From contig NW_006497560.1 of NCBI RefSeq assembly GCF_000471905.2, forward strand, positions 835,239 through 899,238: a stretch of 64,000 nt of DNA, read 5' to 3'. Shown in pieces: positions 45,701 to 57,700 of the stretch (position 1 is its first letter; each line of letters starts with the position of its first letter). The position numbers and the translations under genes are program-made. The stretch comes from Amborella trichopoda (Eukaryota > Streptophyta > Magnoliopsida > Amborellales > Amborellaceae). The notes beneath the pieces are model-generated. The model was given only the letters and a program-made list of their open reading frames with translations. It searched no databases and had not been told where the DNA came from.

Positions 45701-48700
45701 ACCTCCTTTCGCAATTCCTCTTTGCAATAGTGGCAGAAGTGTTTAGTAGGTGAATCACCAGGATTTACCACTTTGGACTGCTTTACGACTTCAAAATAGG
45801 GAACCATGACCCCATGATCACCCACCTCCAATATGCAGACGATACACTCCTATTCTATGATGCCTCCACACAACAAGTCGATTCCCTGCTCCTCTTCCTT
45901 AAATGTTTTGAGATGGCCACAAGATTTAGGGTCATTATGGCCAAATCAAAGATGATGGGTGTTTCCAAAGAGACCCATCTACTTCGTAGTCTGGCGGATA
46001 GGTGGGCTATTTGGCAGACGACTTGTCTTCCACCTACTTGGGGTTGCCATTGTGTTGGTAAGCCCAGGTTGCACCAGTGGAGCCACATCATAAACAAGTT
46101 TGATCGAAAATTAGCCGGCTGGAAAGGTAGGTTTCTTTCCTCCACTTAGAGGATAACCCTTATCAAGGCCACTCTCTCCAACATCCCTATCTTCCAAATG
46201 CCCCTCTTTCACATGCCTGCCTCAGTTGTGGCCGGAGTGGAAAGATTTATGAGAAACTTTATTTGGTCGAGAGTGGGCGGGTGCAAGTACCACCTCACTC
46301 TTTGGCAAAAGTGTGCTCGCTCAAAGCCCATGGAGGCTTAGGCATCCGTTCAAATCAAACAATATAGCACTCTTAGGTAATTTGTGGTTGCGATATGCCA
46401 TACAAGAGAAGCACCATCGGAAAGACGTTATCTGGCACAACTACCGTTGTGGATCCCACACCTGGCTCCCTAATTGTAGGAGTAGCACAGGCCCTCTAGC
46501 ACTTGGAGATCTCTACTTCAAAACTACAGCCTCTTTATAGAAAACATATGCTTCCAACCTCAGGAAGGTATTGACGTTCTCTTATGCCTGTCCTTTGGTT
46601 AGGGCACTAGCCCCTAAGGGAGCAATTCCCCAACCTCTTTCTTTTGGCTCATGACAAACTTTTAAATTCCTTCGGCTCTGTTAGAGCTTTGAATCTTAAT
46701 TTTAGAAGGTCCTTAGCAAGCAATGAGGTGGAAATGTTCTGGGCAATGTCATCCCTGCTTCACTCTTTTCTTCCCAAGCCCACAGGTTCGACATGATTAT
46801 CTAGCCACCCACACCCTCTCGAGTATACTTGGTATCCTCGTTGTACTGCAAGATTACCTCGCTCGACGCCCCCACACTTGGTATAGTGGCTAAGCCCCTA
46901 GATTTATAGTGGCTAAAACATGGATTTCCTTCATCCCACTCAAGCAGTGTTCCAAAAATCGCCGGGCGGTGCCTAAGTGGCCGGGGGACCCTGCTCGCCC
47001 AAGGCCTAGGCGGCCACTCAGAACTTGGGCGATAAAAAAATAAGAAAATAAGTGGATAAGTGAATGGGGAGAACATAGATAGTCCATAATCGATATTTTT
47101 ATACAATGCTAGAACCATACAAGAGTTAGATAATAGAAACTACAATATAGGAAAAGGAAAATGTACAATCAAAGATTCTACACCAAGAGTCAAGCATCTT
47201 CATTCTTCAGTCATCATTATCGTCATTATCATTATCATCATCAAGAGTAGGGTAAGCCTCATCATATGCATCAGATCCGAGGCCATCATCTTCAGAGTCA
47301 TCTCCCTTTTCAACATAACGCTCTTCCTCTGTTTCTTCTGAATCTGCCTCTTCCTCCTTTTGTTCTACCACCTCTTACTTTGTGCAGATGAGGCCCTAGG
47401 AGTCTTAGTTGTTCTACCTGGTGCCCTTTCACCCTTTTCTTGCATTTTGTGTTTCACTGAACTCAAATATTGTATAATCTCCTCCCTGGTAGCCTCATGA
47501 ACGGTTTTACACAGGGCAACATTCTCCATAATAACGACAAGGTGTTTCTTGAACTGGTAAATTCCCCCATTAATATCTTTTCCACAATAAGTACACCTAA
47601 TAGGATTTTGTCATTCGGATTCGGATAATGACCATACTTCCAACCCGGATCACCACTTCTAGAATAATCTGGAGAAGATATTTCCATAGAACAAGGCTCA
47701 TTTTTTTCTTATTTTGGTTCTGCTAAATTCAAATATTGTCTAATCTCATCGCTAAGAGCTTCAGGAACCTTTTTACAAGAAGCAACATTCCCCTTAATAC
47801 CGGTTAGATGTTTCTTGAATTGATTAATACCCCCATTGATACCTTTTCACAAAAATTACGCCTTTTACCATTTTTATCGTTGAGTTTCAGATTATAACCA
47901 TGCTTCCAACCCGAATCACCTCTTCTAGCATAACCAAAAATAGACCTATCCAAATGACAAGGATTTTATTCGTGTTTGTGTTTTATCAAACTTATATATT
48001 GTTTAATCTCCTCTCTGATAGCTTCAGGAATATTTTTACATGGGGCAACATTCCCCTTAATACCGATAAGATGTTTCTTAAACCGGTTTATACTCCTTTT
48101 ATTATCCTTTTTACAATAACTGCATCTTATGTAATTTTTATCCAAAGGATTCAGGTTATAGCCATATTTTCAACCCGGATCATCTCTTCGACCAGTTTCT
48201 GAAGAAGACATCTCAAAATAATACGAGAAATATAAAAAATAAAATTTTAAAATTACTTTGATTGCTTAATCTCCAAACTTCTACCTTTGAGATTTTTTTC
48301 TAGTGTTAAGATCTTCAAAAACACCCTCTAATAGGCCTAACAAAACTCCAAAACTAAATCTAATATCAATGAGTGATTTTGGATCCTTTTCTCGTAACTT
48401 TGAAAAGCCCTTCAATCTTATGAAATCACAAAATCTAGTTTTTTAAGGTTTCTCTCTCGCTAAAATGGGATCTAATGGGGTTTAGGTTTCAAATAAACCT
48501 AAAGCCCACATTTAAACCCTTTTTTTTTCCATAAAAATCCAAAAATGGCCCCCAACAAGGGGCATTTCCGCCCCTGGGCGGCTGCCTTGGGCTAGGCACT
48601 GGGTGCCCACTAGGCGGGTGCCCTACCGCCTTGGGACAGACCACCTATTTTGGCCGCCTAGGCCTGGGTGAGATGTCCAGGACGTCTCGACCGCTTAGGC

Positions 48701-51700
48701 ATTGGGCGGTCCACCTTTTGAAACGTTGCACCCAAGTTGCAAGTGGTCAACTGGATGGCCCTATCTGAGAGAGACTTGATAGTCGACCAACTTCAAAGAA
48801 AGGGTTTGTCATTGCCTAACAGATGTGTCATGTGCACTGCAGAAGAAGAACTGAATGCAAACCTCTTCATTCATTGCGACCTGACCATATCCCTCTGGGA
48901 AGATCTCTAGCTTTTTAATCAAACCCCTTACTCGGTCCCTCACCTTTATGTTGTATTTCTTTCCCCCCTTGGCCTAAGTCTGGCAGACATCTCTGGCGGG
49001 CATCAATGGTTGTCATGCTGTGGGTCATCTGGAACGAGAGAAACTGTAGTATATTCCGTAGGGAGAGGGCAACTATCGGAGCCTTAATCAATAGGGTCAG
49101 ATCCTCAATGACCTTCTAGGCCAAAAACCTCAAAACTCCTTCAAGCACTTGTCCTATACCGACTTCTACCAAGACTGGCAGAGTTCTTGAACTTGAGGCT
49201 TGTCAAGATCCCATTCTCATCCCTCTGGAGACAGCCCAAACCTGGACAATCCAAGGTCAACTTTGATGGCTTCTCTCAGCAACCGAGCCCTTCAGGCATT
49301 GGAAGTATCTTCAGAGTCAACGACGGTGGTACCCTCTTCTCCTTCTCCCATTTCCTTGGCCATACTAACTCCATTACTACGGAGGCTTTGGTTCTCCTTC
49401 CTTGAAGGACTCAGGAATTTCAATCCCAGTTGGGGTTCTCCATTTGGTAGTTAAGAGAGGCTCCAGAAACATCATCGCCTGGGCTTCTAGTACCTCACCA
49501 TGCCCTTGGAGACCGGTACATATTTTTGACGAAACCTCGCACATTTGTAGGCCTATCTGTGCCTTGTGGATACTTATTTGGACGGAGGCTAACACAACAG
49601 CCGATGCCCTCGCCAGGGGATGACACCATTTTTAGCGCATAGTCCCTAATTTTTTATATCTAGCCAAGCTCTTAGTTCCCCATTTTTTGTATCTATCGCT
49701 TTTCTTCATCCTCTTGATGTAGAGCATTTTTTGCGCCCCTTGAGGGCTGTTGTACAGAGCACCCAATATACGGGCTGCCTATACTCCTGTAATATTTTAC
49801 TACTTCGATACTACAATTAACAGTGTCAGAAAAAAAGAAAGAAAGAAAAAAGAAGAAAAAAAAAGTGACATGTTTTAATGTGAATGTAAAGTTGATATTG
49901 TTATCCAAGTGTTTGTGTTGATGTTTAATTAAGTTTTGTGCACTTGTCTTTGATATGCTTGTGCTGAATTTTATGCAAGTGCGAATTGTCTTGTTCATAG
50001 CCATCTCAATTGTCTTTGAATGGAAAAGTGAGAGGGGGCGCATTAGATGTGTTGTATCATCCACATTTGTAGTAGTTTTAAGTGTCTTTGCATTGGTTTA
50101 TGGCCGTAACTTGCTTTGAGCATACTATATACATGGATTCATGTAAGATTGATACAGTAATTTTTTAAATTATACGCCATTGTCATACCTATGCATAGAC
50201 CTTTCAAATTACACATTCAGTGTCTCACTTCTTCAACAATCCACCCAATGCTATCGCTCATCAAATTAATGAGAATGTCAATGTTCCCACGCATGTTCTG
50301 TGTGGTAGAATCAAACTAAGTGGGTGGATGACCAAAAAAAGTGAATGGCAAAATAATCTCCCTTTTTTATAAATTAAAATATATGCTACTCTTTGTGAAC
50401 TCACATGTTTCAGTTTCATACTGAGTAGAACTTCAAAATACCTCAGAGGTTTGATTTGTAGATATTTTAAATCTTGATTGATTGATCTCATAATAGTGCT
50501 CAAAAACTCAAATACGGTAGTCCGCTCAATCACTTCCTAAACCGAACCGACTTGCAGAGATGAGTTAACTTGGGAAAACTGGCCTTTGGGAAAACTGGGT
50601 CAGTTCTCCAAATTTTGTATTAACTTTGAGAAAAACAATTTATCTGAGATGCCGGCACATTGAAACCCATGTCCCGGAAGTTGAATAGTTAAAAAATTCA
50701 TTTATTTAACATTGGGAACATGGGGTTTTATGCCATCAATAGGGATCTCCAAATTTTTGTTGGTACCTTGTTTCTTGTTTATAAATTTTGCTACTTATCC
50801 GCAAAAAGTTACCGGTATCCATTTTTTTGTGTTCTCATTTTTCTAATCATATTACTTCATGTATTTTGATTTTTTACTATCTTCCTATGGGTCCACAATG
50901 GAAGACTCTTTTTTTGTACTCGAGATAACTGAATGACCTGCAAGGTTTTACATTTCTGATGATTGCTCTACTTCAACATGCCATTATTGTGTATCTGAAG
51001 CAGCAATGATGATCAAGAGTCGAAATTTTAGAATCTTGACCTTGATGATCCATTTGATGTATAATGCTGCATCAAAGAAGTTCAAAATTTTCTATGCTAT
51101 TGGAATCCTGAGTTTTACAAGGAGTATTCCTTTCATTCTAGTGGTTTGAACGGTTCTGGTATCAAGTTATTGTAGTATACATTATCTTTTGAGGATTACT
51201 TATGTTGTTGAAATCTCAAATCTATAGCTAAACTTTGAACAAGATAGTATCCCTTTCAGTTATGGACATTCGTGCATGCTTAATGTTTGATTGCTAAGAT
51301 CTGAGTTGGAAGTCTAATAGACTTGTACATTTTGTAGGGGTAGTTTGTATAGGTTAATTCATCGGCCGAACAATCAATTAGATGAAAGAAGGCGTTTGAG
51401 AATGGCACTCGATGTTGTATGATTCCTCCCTTTTGTTCTTCAAGATGTTCTTATGATAGATATAGCTTCATCAAATTGGCATTTCCACTGTTCTTAATTA
51501 CTTGTCTTTCCCTATGTTTGCTTTGTATCCTAGGCCCGAGGAATGAATTACTTACATAACAGTACTCCGTTGATAGTACATCGTGATTTAAAGTCACCAA
51601 ATCTTCTGGTTGATAAGAATTGGGTTGTAAAGGTGGTATTCACTTTTCTCTATTTTTTTGTCTTTTGAAATGTTTACATGACTCTGAAAAAGCATGCATT

Positions 51701-54700
51701 TTTTATTTGATTCTTTTATGCAATCATTTAGTTTGAGTTTCATTATCATGTTGTTACTCAGGTTTGTGATTTCGGGTTATCTAGAATGAAACATAATACG
51801 TTTCTGTCCTCAAGGTCAACTGCTGGGACGGTATGTCCCTCTCTCCATTGATGCTTCTAACATTTGAAAGCTTGTGTGTTAGTTGATATTGATTTAATGG
51901 AATCCTTGGTACATCAATTCTTCCACAGTTTAAGTGACACAAATCCTTACCAATACAGTATTTAAGTGTTTGTTTTAAATGTAACAGACATTTTGAACTA
52001 TGCTACGAGTTCTAAGAATGCGAGTCTTCGGTACTGGAATTTATAATCACTCCCCTCACATTAGTTTTGTTTAAATTTGTTACTTTGTAAATGAACTTCT
52101 GAACTTATGCATTTATTACTTTATCTCAAGTCAGTGAAACTTGCTGGATTTAGGATGCTCTTCACTGTTCTTTGCACTGTGATCTGTAAAAGACATATAA
52201 GGAAGAAACCTCTTGTTTGAAGGATGCATAGTAGTGGCATCTCCTTCTTCATGCTAGATTTATGCCACCTCAAATGACAGCCAGAAAACGTTCACATCTC
52301 GTTGGACCTCTTAGCATAATTTCTAAAGCTTCAAACTTTTGGCCCTTAGGGATGAGCCGTTGTTTTCTTTTTCAATGGATACAGGATTTTGCATGGCCTG
52401 GCACTTGATGGCCTCATCAACTTATTTTTGTTGATACATGTTTTAATGTGCGAAGGAATTTATTGATCTGTATGTCTTTTTTGTGAATTGCAAGGGGTTA
52501 GTTTCTTTATGGTCGCATATCCTGAGAGCTATGCATGAGTAACAGTGGTCATCTGTGGTTGGGGCTTTCACTTCATCCTTTATCAGCTCCAACATTTTTA
52601 GAAGTGTTACTGGTGATTATTTTGAAATATGTGGCGATTGACCTCTTATTTCTCATTTCCCCACCAAATGGCTTGGGATGATGCTTATGGTATCCGGTTT
52701 AATGCGTCAGCTGGGTAACAGAACTCTAACTTGTAGGGACATTCAAACGAAGACAAAGTTTCTTCCTGTGCCTTTGCTACATCCATCTCATCTTTTGACC
52801 AGTTATAATCCTTTGATGAATTCCTATTATGTTGCAAAGAAATTTTTGGTTCTTGAGCCTCATCTTTTTACAAAAGCTCCCAAAGCATTCTGCATCTTGG
52901 AACTTTTATCCCTGTTACAGAATAGATTGATGACAACAAACACAGAATTCATTTCAGGTTGTAAAATTGTTTTTGATGTCTTGAGCCCCATATTTGATAA
53001 AAGTTCCCAAAGCAGATTGCAAATTGGGACTTCTAACCTAGTGCACTTTGGGCTCTAGTTTGAGCCATCCTATCGACTAATGGCAACATACACATTAAAA
53101 GAGGGACTATCTTGATATACCTACTGAAGATATATTTATAGTTTATTAGATCTTACCTCTCAAATTCTTTTACTGAATGACCATGCATTCCTCTTCTGGT
53201 TTCTAGTTCTTTTGGTTGAGGCCTCTTTTTAATGGAAAGAACAAATACTAATCTAAAACATCAGTTATGGAAAATGTAGCAACTGCCTGAAAGGTGGACT
53301 AAGTGACCGGGCAAGTCAATATCTATTAAATGTTTTACTCTTTTATATGTATTGCCACCCAAATCACTTACAAGTGTCCAAAATATAATTTGACTTAATG
53401 AAAAAGCCAAGACCTCTCACTTACATGCCATTAAAAGAAAAAACACATTCATCATGTAGAACGGAAAATTACATAAGAAAGAATGGACGCAACAGAAGTA
53501 TGGAATATGAAACAATGCGTACCTTGCCGCAGGTTACCCCTTAGGACTTTGTACACCCCAAACCGGGTCTCGTCCACCAATGGCGTACGGGATCTTGGTT
53601 CAAGAACACATAACACGATTAGGGAAGCCTAGGCAAAACTCTTAGAGAGCATCACATGGGATTTCCTTGACCAGGGCTCAACACATGAGCATAAGGCATG
53701 GACCTAGGGCTAGGGCTTGTGTGGCTTGGGCGTGCCACTTCTTAAGGTTAACTCTTTCCTAAACCCTAATTTGGATGAGAGAAGAAGAGAGAGAAGGCTT
53801 GAGTGGGGTACGCCCCCTTTGGTTGCTTGGAGAGAAAGATAGAGATAGAGATAGAGAGATAAGAAATAGAACCCGCATAGCTAGTATTTCTAGGGTTATT
53901 GCCATCATCATGAAGTTTAATCTCGGCCTTTGATCTTGGAGACCTATGAGGTGAAGAGATTTCGACCATTCATTCCCTAAATCAGCCATCATGATTAAAG
54001 GGATGATGTTGAACCTTATCCCTCAGTTTCCATAACTCTATTCCCATCAAATATTTTGTTCAGAGAAAGTAATCAATCAATCAAAATTAATTTCTTACAC
54101 ATTCCTATTTTTAAATCAATCACAATCAATTTCTTACACCATCCTATTTTGAAATCAATCACAATTAATTTCTTACACCTTCCTATTTTCAAATCAATCA
54201 AAATCTACATGAAAAAGTTTCCTAAAATATCTAGTCAACATATGGCATAATTGCCATCTTTCAATTTAGGAAAGTATGAAGGAGGTGGGTGGCCATGTGG
54301 GCCTCACACCCCCACGATATGGTCGGCCCAATGGGCCCCCCAATAATTTTTAGATAATAAAATAATTTTTATAAAACCTCTAAATATTTTATTTTTCTTT
54401 CTGGTTAAAATAAATCCAGGAAATTGATTTTTCTCTATTTAAAAATCATATTTCATTAAAATAAAATACCTAGAGAGGTCTAAAAATTCATTTTAATTAT
54501 CTGAGAAAATAATTAAAACATATTAAAACATATCTAAGAAAGTTTGATGGGAATTGCATCTATAGAGTTAGGATTGCGACAAAAACACTGAGGACCATCA
54601 TCTCTAGAGACTGCATCTCACTGCACCTTCCCAAATTGACCCAACCAATCCCATGACCCACAACCCATCGTAGGGGTTCATGATTGGACCATCAAAGTCA

Positions 54701-57700
54701 TCCAATAAGTGGAGAAGATACGATTATAGACCATAGATTACTGGTCCCTCCTTGAGGACAAGTTCGGGGCCCATTTCAGCAGTATGCTCCATGGGTCCTT
54801 CCAACATAGTCTAGTGTTGCAGGGAGTCATCTCTTTTGCACATATACGTCACAGACCTGTATCCAACGGTTTTCTTCCTGGACGGCTATCTAGTGTACAT
54901 GTCGTGTGATGGTGATGATGAGGATTTAGGCCCTTGTCCTCTTAGGCCATCCATCACACATAAGGGTCAAATCCATGTCCCCTGGGCATATCTCCGACTT
55001 CATCGAGGGATAACTCTACATCGAAACCCTTATCAGTTATGCTTGCACGATGCTCAGGATTACAGGTTTTGGAATTCACATTGAGTCAGCCAGTCAAAAC
55101 TCATGTGAGTCTAAGACATTATCAATGCCCTACACTCCAAGCTGGACCATACTCCCGCTGGAGTCAATAATTCATTATATATTTTCAGTACATGCTCTCA
55201 TAAGGTATTTAAATGGCCACAAAATCCTAACATTGCCTCATTTGTCTTTCATGTAGAACACATACTGAGAAACACTCCTGGAGTTTGTTCCGAAGAAAAA
55301 TGAAGTTTCTTTATGTTATGTAGATCTATTATGAAACAATTATAATATATTCATTACTAATGTGTTGAACTTTTTCAATTCCTAAATGATGTTTGGGAGT
55401 GTCTGTATGGGAGTATTTAGATTAGTATTGGTTGATGGTATGACAAATCTTTCTATAATATGAAGGGATTTTTTGCTTGTTATGCAGTTCTGTTCAAATG
55501 GGAACACCTTACTGCATTCCCTAGATATTAGAAGGGTTCTCAATGATTGTGGATCTCTGGGGGCTGCGGCTGTACCCATAGACAGATGAGCAACTGTTAT
55601 AGTGGATCAGTAACATTGAGATGATTTCCTGGTTTTTAATTTTCCAATGAAGTGTTTTTTAGATTAGTGGGAAGGCAAAAAAGATATGATGCTTTCTGGG
55701 CATCCAAGTATCCCCATGACCACTTTTCTTAGTGAAGCATTTTAACAGCTTTTACCATTAGAGATGATTTGTACCACTTCTTTGCTACATTACAGTAACA
55801 TTCTCTTAGTGAAACATTGAAAGGAAATGACGTCAACATATCCGTACAACCACTTACCTTCAGGAAATAACTACAGAGCTTGTGACCAATGTTGGATATT
55901 TGAGCCATTTGTTTGCGGCATTACAATGATATTACTTGGGTTGTCTACACAAGTAAGCGAATTTATCATGTTGGTCGATTCTACCATTTCTACAGATAAC
56001 CTCATTATCACCAATTTTACGATTTCCAAAACAATACAAGAAAGAAGCTATGCATTGATTATTTATTTGTAGGAAGAATGGATAAGAGAATAGTTTTTGG
56101 AGAAACCAAAAGAAAAGAAAGAGACAAGCCAAGTTCAATGTTGACAATAAGGAGCTTGATGCCTCTTTCCATCCTTTGACATGAAATTGGCTCACTACTT
56201 AGACAAACAAACCCCTCTTTCCTGTTTCTCTTTTTCCTTTCCCTTTTGTTTCCTCTCTCATTTTTTATTGATTATTTATTTTTGGCTTGACCAGAGGAAT
56301 GTCCCCCTTGCTTTGATTTAACTGGAAGTGGATGTGTTTCTTTTTACTTGTTTTGAGGTTTTAAAACTCAGCTGATAGATGTGGAGAAAGAAAAAGGAGT
56401 CAGCCAAGAAAATCAGAACTGTCCTCGCTTTTGGGTGTTAAGTAGTGTGGAAGACAAATAGTAATGGAAGAAAGAAAATAAAATAAAATAAATTAGTAAA
56501 ATAAGGCTCAATAAAGAGAGAAAAACAATAAGGGAAGGGGATTTCTGAAAAAAGAATGAAAGGTAGAGATAAGCTCTCGTAGACATGGAAAGCCGAGGCA
56601 AGACAAAGATAATCTTTCTTGATTCTACTCCACAAAGACTTCCTTTTGACTCAGTATCAGTGGTGACGTTTTCAACATTGGGATTTTGTCTCTCAAACTC
56701 TTGGTTATTCTTGAGAGTATTTGAGGTATAAACAGGACTTAACATAAACATGGCCAAAATGAAAATTGTGCTGGCCCTGCGTTGGTCTAACAGTCAGCTA
56801 GAAGGATAGGTGTGGTGTCTATAGCCTCCCCAGCAAATACTCCCCCTATGCATTGGGAAGCCTCCAAAGGCTTTGTGGGACAAGTGGTGGAACGATTTGA
56901 GCGGGGTCTTGCTGCCTTGAGATGTAGGTTTTTATCACTTAGAGGTATAACAACCCTCATTAAAGCGACAATTTGTAATAGCCGGTATGAGGAACTTCCT
57001 TTCGTTGGGGAGTGGTGGATCTCACAAGTTCCACTTGGTAAAATGGGAGGTGGGTTGCGGGCCTAATGCTGAAGGTGGATTGGGTATAAGAACCCCAACA
57101 ATGTGTAATTTAGGTGTCTTAGGGAAATGGTTATGGCACTGTGGTTGTCAAGAGGGATGCCTTTAGCAAACAGTGATTCTCCATAAATATGGTCTGGATA
57201 TTAGGCTGGCTTCCTAATGGGAGAGCTTATGGTCGGGCTTCCGGAGCCTGGATGGGAATATCTTGTCTTTTTGCCAATTTTATCCCATTCAATTCAGGGC
57301 CAAGCATGGTCATAGGATTCGCCTTTGAAAGGACTTATGGGTCTGTAATAGCACCATGCAGTTAGCCTCTGCCGGACTTTTTGCAGTGGTGAGTGCGCCT
57401 GAGGCCTCGGTGGCACAATCTTTTGAGATCATAGCTGGGCGGAGACTGTGGGCTCCAAATTTTAGAGGATACGTCATGGAGGAAACCAATGACACTGTCC
57501 CTGTTGAACCAGTTTAGTTCCACATTCCTCCCTTGTTCATGGGTTGATAGATGGTTTGGCTCCTTCAGGGGTTTTCTCAGTTTGCTCTTTCAAGAGCCCA
57601 ATACTGTGTAAATCGGAGTGCCCCACATCAATTCTTGCTCACAAAGCTTGTGTCCATGTCTTTTGCTGAGGATCATCTGCAGCGGAGGGTTGTCCCTTTA

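Larger units (their letters stand above)
43860..49623 (+). pseudogene. LINE 4 ORF2 remnant, interrupted by hAT A
   Basis: Endonuclease text runs 43900-44560 across frames: ALVDTK near 43921 (Asp at the usual catalytic Glu), GGIWVIWDF near 44030, [12 protein letters not shown] near 44226, [11 protein letters not shown] near 44470. Reverse transcriptase: [20 protein letters not shown] near 45079, GPDGVP near 45165, [15 protein letters not shown] near 45452, an intact [14 protein letters not shown] near 45820, GWKGRFLS near 46120. The element A insertion falls in IPLK|LQVVNW, just before the zinc motif [18 protein letters not shown] (48825). RNase H with [17 protein letters not shown] is near 49261. 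Many stops. Confidence 0.82.
40482..49864 (+). mobile_element. LINE 4: L1-type LINE carrying two hAT insertions
   Basis: ORF1 from about 40504, ORF2 from about 43860, and an A-rich tail at 49829-49864. Subtracting hAT B (42829-43488) and hAT A (46945-48728) leaves about 6.9 kb, the same length as LINE 2. A possible diverged target duplication is ATGACATATGTGTTAATGT (40463-40481) and GTGACATGTTTTAATGT (49865-49881). Heavily mutated. Confidence 0.82.
36955..51337 (+). other. Kinase intron, 14.4 kb
   Basis: GTATGT to TTTGTAG. It contains LINE 4 with two hAT insertions, and short hAT derivatives at 38405-39115. Confidence 0.85.

Noticed and set aside
54056-54250. Repeat protein gene with 13-residue repeats
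   Set aside because: It follows from a 39-bp AT-rich tandem repeat with no conserved context. The frame is short and probably fortuitous.
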